Shown here piece after piece: positions 58,939 through 64,000 of a stretch of DNA of 64,000 nt. Below the pieces are notes generated by a model. The model saw nothing but the letters and a program-made list of their open reading frames with translations, did no database searches and had not been told where the DNA came from. Origin of the DNA: JAENVU01 sp963801105 (lineage in GTDB: Bacteria > Actinomycetota > Acidimicrobiia > IMCC26256 > JAENVU01); NCBI GenBank assembly GCA_963801105.1, contig CAWDDH010000003.1, forward strand, positions 1,736,001-1,800,000. The letters are read 5' to 3'. A program made the position numbers and the translations under genes. How positions within the stretch are numbered: position 1 is the stretch's first letter; the number at the start of each line of letters is the position of its first letter.

Positions 58939-61380
58939 CTACGCGTAGCCGCGGCGTCGCAGCCAGTGCAGCGTGAAGAACCCGACGATGGGTGGAAGCG
59001 CGAAGGTCACGGTCCGGAACACGATGACCGCGGCGAGCGCAGGGTTCGTCTCGATGCCGAAGGTGGTGAGTCCGGCGGTGAGCGCGGCCTCCTGGACCCC
59101 GATGCCGCCGGGCACCGGCGCGACGTTCCCGAGCATGCCGGCACCCACCTGCACGACGACGAGCTGAGCGAACGTGAGCGACTGCCCGAACGCGAGGAGA
59201 CACAGTCCGAGCAGCGCGGGGTAGATGAGGTTGCCCGCCAGGTCGCCGCCGACGAGCTGCAGAGCCTTCTTCGGGGTGCGCACGACCGCCCAGATGTCGT
59301 TCGCGGCCCGCTTCACCGCCGGGACCACCTTGGAGCGGACCTTCGGGATCCACAGCACCACGCCGACGAGCGCGGCGACGACCGCGATCGCGCCGAGGGA
59401 GATGCTGACTCCCGAGCTCGACGACTCCACCGTCGTGGCGGTGATGGCCGCCGCGACGAGGAACAACACCATCTGAATGGCGCCGCCGACGCCGGTGGAC
59501 AGCACCATCGCGCTCGCACCGGAGGCCACCGGCACGTCCTGGTGGTGGAGGTAGTCGAGCTGCAGCGCGGTGCCCCCGATGCCATTCGGGGTGATGAGGT
59601 TGAGGAAGCTGCACGCGACCTGCGTGAGCACCGTGGGCGCGAACGGCAGGTCGATGGTGACGCAACCCATGAGCGCGGTCCCCCATGCCATGGGGATCAG
59701 GGGCCAGAGGATCAGTGCGAGTACCGCCCATCCCCACGTTGCGTGCTCGAACTCCTGTTGGACAGTGTGCCAGTCGACGCTTTCGAGACCCGGGATCGCG
59801 ATGGCGAGCGCGATGATGATTCCGGCGAGCATCCCGATGTTGACCAGGCTGAGGCGTTTCACCTTCAGTGGTGCGACATCGTCGGTGGCGGTGGCGGTGG
59901 CCGTCGCCGACCGGAGGGTCTTCAGCGCCTTGCCGAGGTGCTTGGTGCCCGCGCCGGCGTGCGAGGGGAGCGCCGCCGGCTGCAGCAAGGGAATCGCGGC
60001 GCCCACCCGGTGCGCGCCGAGGGCCTCGACGGCAGCGGCGATCGCGCGGTCGTTCCCCACGATCGTGGCCGTGTCGGTGAGGAGCGCGGCGACGTCTCGA
60101 TCGCGCCAGTAGGTGATGGTCCCGATGTGGGCGTCGCCGAGATCCCGGAAGGCGATCTCCCCGTCGTCCCGGATCATGCAGGTGTCCACGGACAGGTCGC
60201 CGTGGGCGATGCCGGCGCGATGGAGCCCGTCGAGCGCCCGCCAGGCGGCGGCGAGGACGGCGTCGTCGAGGTCGTCGCCGAGATCGGCCAGGGGCCGACC
60301 GGCCGGGATGTCCGTCACGAGGAGTGCGGCGTCGGGACCGGCCATACCGGTGCCGACCAGGTGCGGGACATGGACCCCGGCCTTGTCGGCGAGGAGGAGC
60401 GCGTACCCGCCGTGCTCCACCTGCTGGAGCCGGCTCCCGAAGACCGACGCGCCCGGGGCCCGGTACATCACCGCGTGCCACAGTCGCGCCGCGAGCTGGC
60501 CGTCGCGCTGGTCGCGGCCGTACGCCTCGATCCGCACCCGCGCGCCGGACGCGAGGTCGGCCTCCATGACGGTGGCCCGGGCGATGTCGACGGCCGACAG
60601 CGTCACCGACACCGTGTCGATACCGAGCTCGGTGAGCGCCTCGCGGATCTGAGCGACCGACGGCCGCCCGCCCGGAGCGCCGAACGCGACGTGGACCAGC
60701 GCACCAGCCGCGAGCCCGAGCCAGAGCCCGCCCGCCGCGTCGGATGCGAACCCGATGCCGAGATACATCGCCGCGAGCGCGACGAACGGAATGGTGAGGA
60801 GCAGGACCCGACGGATCGGTCGGACCAGATAGGGCGACAGAGCGACCGTCAGCGCCGTGAACCCGGCGACACTTGCCACCGGGAACGCGGGTCCGTCACC
60901 GGCGCGGACCACGACGCCGAGCCCGTCGACGGCGCGGGTTCCGAGCAACTCGTCGAGCCCCCACGCCAGCAGCCACGCGCCCCCGCAGGCCAGTGCGACA
61001 TCGCGCGCCGCGGGGAACCAACGCGCCAGCAAGAGCACGATCACCACGACGCCAATGAACCAGAGCGAGCCGAGGAAGGTCAGGAAGTCGGCGAGGCCGT
61101 TGAAAGCGTTCGGGAGCCCGTTGACCACCGAGAACAGGTTGGTGTCGAGATTCCCTGACGCCTGCGCCCACATACCGGTGAGGACGACGCCGATGACGCC
61201 GATCACGAACACCGCGACGTCACTCGGGCGCCGTTCGGGAATCCCGGCGTCGACCGGAATCAGCATCCGCCAACCACGGGTTCGTCCCGCGTCGATGCCG
61301 CCCGTCTCGGTGTCGGCCGCCCCGGTCACCTCGTCGACGCTAGCGCCGAGCGAGCATGCGCCGGGCGGATCGTGCATCAT
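58939..61380 (-). CDS. Three-part membrane protein: PAP2-like TM, kinase-like domain, UPF0104/flippase-like
   Basis: An 813-residue paralogue of 45391-47877 with the same order: TM/PAP2-like N-terminus (VVNGLPNAFNGLADFLTFLG), kinase-like domain, LPG_synthase_TM/UPF0104 C-terminus (FLNLITPNGIGGTALQLDYL, VAPVPGGIGVQEAAL). Here the kinase loop keeps Asp395 in HGDLSVDT (393-400), but the Asn is Thr400; the metal site reads FRDLGDA. So this copy may still bind nucleotide, unlike its partner. The role in lipid or glycolipid transfer is inferred. ATG at 61380 or 61377 and GTG at 61389 are all possible starts. Its 3' region is the source family of the fragment at 53916. Confidence 0.8.
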   Translation of the reverse strand: MMHDPPGACSLGASVDEVTGAADTETGGIDAGRTRGWRMLIPVDAGIPERRPSDVAVFVIGVIGVVLTGMWAQASGNLDTNLFSVVNGLPNAFNGLADFLTFLGSLWFIGVVVIVLLLARWFPAARDVALACGGAWLLAWGLDELLGTRAVDGLGVVVRAGDGPAFPVASVAGFTALTVALSPYLVRPIRRVLLLTIPFVALAAMYLGIGFASDAAGGLWLGLAAGALVHVAFGAPGGRPSVAQIREALTELGIDTVSVTLSAVDIARATVMEADLASGARVRIEAYGRDQRDGQLAARLWHAVMYRAPGASVFGSRLQQVEHGGYALLLADKAGVHVPHLVGTGMAGPDAALLVTDIPAGRPLADLGDDLDDAVLAAAWRALDGLHRAGIAHGDLSVDTCMIRDDGEIAFRDLGDAHIGTITYWRDRDVAALLTDTATIVGNDRAIAAAVEALGAHRVGAAIPLLQPAALPSHAGAGTKHLGKALKTLRSATATATATDDVAPLKVKRLSLVNIGMLAGIIIALAIAIPGLESVDWHTVQQEFEHATWGWAVLALILWPLIPMAWGTALMGCVTIDLPFAPTVLTQVACSFLNLITPNGIGGTALQLDYLHHQDVPVASGASAMVLSTGVGGAIQMVLFLVAAAITATTVESSSSGVSISLGAIAVVAALVGVVLWIPKVRSKVVPAVKRAANDIWAVVRTPKKALQLVGGDLAGNLIYPALLGLCLLAFGQSLTFAQLVVVQVGAGMLGNVAPVPGGIGVQEAALTAGLTTFGIETNPALAAVIVFRTVTFALPPIVGFFTLHWLRRRGYA

Positions 61381-61423
61381 GCACGTCACCGCCGACCGGT
61401 GGTGGTGACGGAAGGGTCAGGGA

Positions 61424-63043
61424 GTGGTCGCAAACGAGACGACGGTGGATACCGCGCCCGAGCGTGCAGGCCTCGTCCTGATCGCGCTGATCCTCGTCGC
61501 GGCGGTCGCCAACCTCAACCTGTCAGTGGCCAACGTCGCGCTCCCTGACATCGGCAAGGCGTTCGACGCATCGCAGACGTCTCTCGACCTGATCGCGGTC
61601 GGGTACTCGCTCGGGCTGGCGGCATCGGTGCTCTATCTCGGAGCCCTCGGCGACCGCTACGGCCGCAAGCTCATGCTCGTGCTCGGAGTGGCACTCTCGG
61701 TACCGGCGTGTCTGCTCGCCGCATGGGCACCAAGCGAATCGGTGCTGATCGGCGCACGCATCCTGGGGGGTCTCTCCGCGGGCATGGCCTATCCGACGAC
61801 ACTCGCGTTGATCACCGCCCTGTGGTCCGGAAACGCCCGGACGCGGTCGATCGCGCTGTGGTCGGCGATCGGCGGCGCGATCTCGGCGTTGGGCCCGCTG
61901 GTCGCCGGGGCGCTGCTCCAACACTTCTGGTGGGGCTCGGTGTTCCTGGTCACGTTGCCGCTCGCGGCGGTCGCGCTCGTGCTCGCGCTCCGGCTGGTTC
62001 CCGCGCACGTCAACGAGACCACCGAATCGGTCGACAACATCGGCGGAGTGCTCTCGGCAGTTGCAGTTGGAGCGTTGATCGTGGCGATCAACTTCGCGCC
62101 CGTTCCCGACAAGGCCGGCCTGGCGGTCGGACTGGGGGTGGTCGCCCTGCTCGCGGGACTCGCCTTCTTCCTCCGACAGCGGGCGGCGAAGTTCCCGCTC
62201 TACGACCTCGCCGTCGCGGCGCGTCGGATCTTCTGGGTCGCGGCGTGCGCGGGGATCATCGTGTTCGGCGCGCTCATGGCCGCGGCCTTCATCGGCCAGC
62301 AATTCCTCCAGAACGTGCTCGGATATTCGACGCTCGGCGCCGGCGCTTCGATCCTTCCTGCGGTGGTCTTCATGGTGATCGTCGCCCCGCGATCGGCGAA
62401 GCTCATCGAGGCCAGAGGCTCGCGGTTCACGTTGCTCCTGGGCTACTGCTTCGTTCTCGCGGGCTTCGTCACGATGCTCGTGCTCTGGAAGGAGGGGATC
62501 CCGTACTGGGAGGTCGGTCTCGCGTACGCATTCGTCGGTATCGGCGTCGGCTTCGCCGGGACTCCCGCGTCGCACTCGCTCACGGGTTCCGTGCCGGTGA
62601 CGAAGGCCGGCATGGCGTCGGGCACCGCCGACCTGCAGCGCGATCTCGGTGGTGCGATCATGCAGTCGATCCTCGGTGCGTTGCTCACGGCGGGCTACGC
62701 GTCTGCGATGGCGGCCGCCGTCGCCGGCTCGGGCGGCTCGGTGACGAGCGCGACCCAGGACCAACTGCAACAGTCGTTCGCGAGCGCCAGTGCGGTCGCG
62801 GCGCACTTTCCGAAGTACGCCGACCAGATCACCGCGGCCGCGCAGACGTCGTTCCTCGACGGCGCGAATTGGTCCTACGCCGCCGGGATCATCGCCATAC
62901 TCCTCGGTGCCGGACTCGTCTTCTTCTGCTTCCCGAAGCATGAGGACGAAGAGCGCGCACTCGCGGAGTATCACGCCGAGGACCTGGCGGCAGCGACCGC
63001 GACGCCGCCAGCCACGCTGTCGGCACCACCTTCGACCGCGTGA
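61424..63043 (+). CDS. MFS drug:H+ antiporter, DHA2 type
   Basis: A 539-residue transporter with fourteen predicted helices. DHA2 marks are NLNLSVANVALPDIGKAFD in helix 1, the motif-A loop LGDRYGRKLMLVLG, and motif C-like GGAISALGPLVAGALLQ in helix 5. A ~80-residue loop before the last helix (SVTSATQDQLQQSFASASAV) is typical. It exports drugs or metabolites using protons. GTG at 61424 follows GGGA. It is divergent from the three-part membrane protein, with ~40 bases between them. Confidence 0.85.
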   Translation: MVANETTVDTAPERAGLVLIALILVAAVANLNLSVANVALPDIGKAFDASQTSLDLIAVGYSLGLAASVLYLGALGDRYGRKLMLVLGVALSVPACLLAAWAPSESVLIGARILGGLSAGMAYPTTLALITALWSGNARTRSIALWSAIGGAISALGPLVAGALLQHFWWGSVFLVTLPLAAVALVLALRLVPAHVNETTESVDNIGGVLSAVAVGALIVAINFAPVPDKAGLAVGLGVVALLAGLAFFLRQRAAKFPLYDLAVAARRIFWVAACAGIIVFGALMAAAFIGQQFLQNVLGYSTLGAGASILPAVVFMVIVAPRSAKLIEARGSRFTLLLGYCFVLAGFVTMLVLWKEGIPYWEVGLAYAFVGIGVGFAGTPASHSLTGSVPVTKAGMASGTADLQRDLGGAIMQSILGALLTAGYASAMAAAVAGSGGSVTSATQDQLQQSFASASAVAAHFPKYADQITAAAQTSFLDGANWSYAAGIIAILLGAGLVFFCFPKHEDEERALAEYHAEDLAAATATPPATLSAPPSTA

Positions 63044-63086
63044 ACGGGTGTCGGGCGACGGCGCTGCCCTCAGCCGGGGCCCGAAC

Positions 63087-63536
63087 TCAGGAAGGTGCGC
63101 GGAATGCCGGGTCGTCGGATCCGGGAAGCATCGTCGGATCCTGTGCCGAGCCGCGCCCGCCGCCGGGCCAGGACGACGGCTCCTGCCGTGCGAGCTGGAC
63201 CCGACGCGCGCCGATCTTCGTGTCGAGCCAGTCAACCAGGGCGTGCACTACGAGGGCGAAGATGCCGTACATGATGATCGCGAACAGCATGGCGAAGTCG
63301 ACCACAGAGCCGTTGTCGTGCGTGACGGACGGGAAGATGCCGCGGAACGGCGCGACCACGCGGTCGGCGCTGCGGTAGACCCATTGGGTGAAGCTCGCGC
63401 TGGTGCTGGCGTTGAAGAGCTGGAGGAAGAATCCGAGGACGAGGATGATGACGGCCGCGATGAAGTACGCGTACACCAGCCACACCAGGACCCGGGCGAA
63501 GCGGAGTCCCTTGACCTGGGAGTCGTCGTCGGCCAT
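63087..63536 (-). CDS. YggT-family membrane protein
   Basis: A 149-residue protein with two hydrophobic segments joined by the YggT motif: LVWLVYAYFIAAVIILVLGF, then DRVVAPFRGIFPS and VVDFAMLFAIIMYGIFALVV. The C-terminal ~30 residues are polar. Members are linked to cell division or osmotic stress in some bacteria. AGGAAGG lies a few bases before the ATG at 63536. Confidence 0.8.
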   Translation of the reverse strand: MADDDSQVKGLRFARVLVWLVYAYFIAAVIILVLGFFLQLFNASTSASFTQWVYRSADRVVAPFRGIFPSVTHDNGSVVDFAMLFAIIMYGIFALVVHALVDWLDTKIGARRVQLARQEPSSWPGGGRGSAQDPTMLPGSDDPAFRAPS

Positions 63537-63583
63537 CTGCCTTCCTCCTCGCGTCGGCAACCGACGGCCGACCATAGTGGGTG

Positions 63584-63646
63584 CACCTGCGCGCCTGGAG
63601 GGGACCACCGGCGAAGCAGGTCGGTAGCCACACGCGCGGGCCGGTG
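63584..63646 (+). pseudogene. Fragment of the brkB gene
   Basis: Sixty-three bases match 53337-53399 inside the intact brkB gene with about six differences, in the same strand sense. The reading would be HLRAWRGPPAKQVGSHTRGP, matching YLRAWRRPPAKKVGSYTRGP. Nothing of brkB remains on either side. It is a relic of a second copy. Confidence 0.75.
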
Positions 63647-63711
63647 CCGGTACCCACCACGCCGAGGACCCGGCGCCCGCCACGACCGCACACCCCGAGT
63701 AGGTTGTTCGG

Positions 63712-63855
63712 ATGTACTTCGGCTTGTTGCTGTTCGGCGGCCTCGCGGTCGTGTGCCTCGTCGCAGGTGGCTTCGCGATGAAGCGCCGGCGCGACTACGG
63801 CAACAGCGAGCCCGACGACGGCTTCGACTTCGACGAGTACGAGGGCTTCAAGTAG
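63712..63855 (+). CDS. Small single-helix membrane protein
   Basis: A 47-residue frame: MYFGLLLFGGLAVVCLVAGG forms a TM helix, followed by KRRRDYGN and an acidic tail with FDFDEYEGFK. Positive-inside logic puts the C-terminus in the cytoplasm. The family is unknown to me. It may be a regulator or subunit of a neighbouring membrane protein. Confidence 0.5.
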   Translation: MYFGLLLFGGLAVVCLVAGGFAMKRRRDYGNSEPDDGFDFDEYEGFK

Positions 63856-63907
63856 GTCGAGTTGTTGTCGAACCTCCGGTTCGGCACCATGAGAGGCGGC
63901 GCCCGAC

Positions 63908-64000
63908 ATGCTGTACCAGGCGATCGGCGCGCTGCTGCCATCCGCCGTCGGCGTCGCCCTGAGCCCGGTCCCGATGATCGCGGTGATCCTGATGTTGGCC
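63908..64000 (+). CDS. GAP-family membrane protein (N-terminus, continues beyond window)
   Basis: Thirty-one codons from ATG at 63908 to the window edge encode ALLPSAVGVALSPVPMIAVI, the first helix of GAP-family (sulfolipid-1-addressing type) proteins, with the typical SPxP(M/I) turn. The remaining part is not in the window. A frameshifted relative is at 13859. Confidence 0.65.
   Translation, partial: MLYQAIGALLPSAVGVALSPVPMIAVILMLA

Noticed and set aside
58747..61158. An 803-codon open frame on the plus strand.
   Set aside because: It is antisense to the paralogue at 58939-61380 and has no family-like sequence or ribosome site.
61523..63235. A 570-codon open frame on the minus strand.
   Set aside because: It is antisense to the DHA2 transporter and has Arg/Asp/Glu-rich low-complexity content.

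Overview
The window is GC-rich (clearly above 60 %) and densely coded, with short intergenic gaps, frequent GTG starts and ATGA stop/start overlaps. Together with the gene content (an acyl-CoA synthetase resembling mycobacterial FadD19, a deazaflavin/F420-type reductase, a CtpI-like giant P-type ATPase, DUF3558 and DUF2510 proteins, GAP-family membrane proteins, a class F sortase), this points to an Actinomycetota chromosome. An Acidimicrobiia-like or other deep actinobacterial lineage is possible but cannot be fixed from this window. I saw no rRNA, tRNA, CRISPR array, transposase or phage module.

Layout. 0-2.4 kb: a partial TetR gene with a clear palindromic operator, a relic of an acyl-CoA dehydrogenase, an FMN-binding oxidoreductase and a DUF998 membrane protein. 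2.4-4.7 kb: a duplicated pentapeptide-repeat lipoprotein and a divergent cupin. 4.7-10.8 kb: a catabolic block (enoyl-CoA hydratase, TetR, SRPBCC, P450, FadD19-like acyl-CoA synthetase, acetoacetate-decarboxylase-like enzyme, F420-type reductase) that looks built to oxidise and CoA-activate a sterol-like or other bulky hydrophobic acid. 10.9-14.5 kb: small envelope and stress genes, a SulP transporter that seems to split a SHOCT gene, and a frameshifted GAP-family gene. 14.5-26.2 kb: DUF2252, BrkB, a secreted protein, a DUF2510/beta-propeller protein, a truncated oxygen-binding di-iron domain gene and the CtpI-like ATPase.

26.2-31.5 kb, all on the minus strand: a NuoF-like flavoprotein, a GGDEF-monooxygenase-fold fusion overlapping a B12-binding protein with the CarH-type W-x9-EH light-sensor motif, and a CoA-transferase. 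31.7-36.4 kb: APC permease, gene debris, an ACR3 arsenite pump, small acidic genes and a fatty-acid-hydroxylase-like enzyme. 36.5-41.3 kb: a GAF-GGDEF-EAL protein, two lipoproteins, a hairpin-rich spacer and a hydrolase. 41.3-44.5 kb: TetR and P450 divergent from an MFS exporter, with a palindromic operator between them. 44.6-49.9 kb: HdeD-like protein, a three-part membrane/kinase-like/flippase-like protein, and an ice-binding-domain surface protein with its own sortase.

49.9-64 kb: glutamate decarboxylase, small membrane proteins, BrkB, an oligopeptide ABC operon lacking OppF, a second three-part membrane protein, a drug:H+ antiporter, YggT and the start of another GAP-family gene. Two short fragments in this last part match neighbouring full-length genes and record past duplication or rearrangement. 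The most interesting items are the B12/GGDEF signalling pair, the two three-part proteins with damaged kinase loops, the split SHOCT gene, the His-rich linker apparently made by paired frameshifts, and the reciprocal gene fragments at 53.3-63.6 kb.
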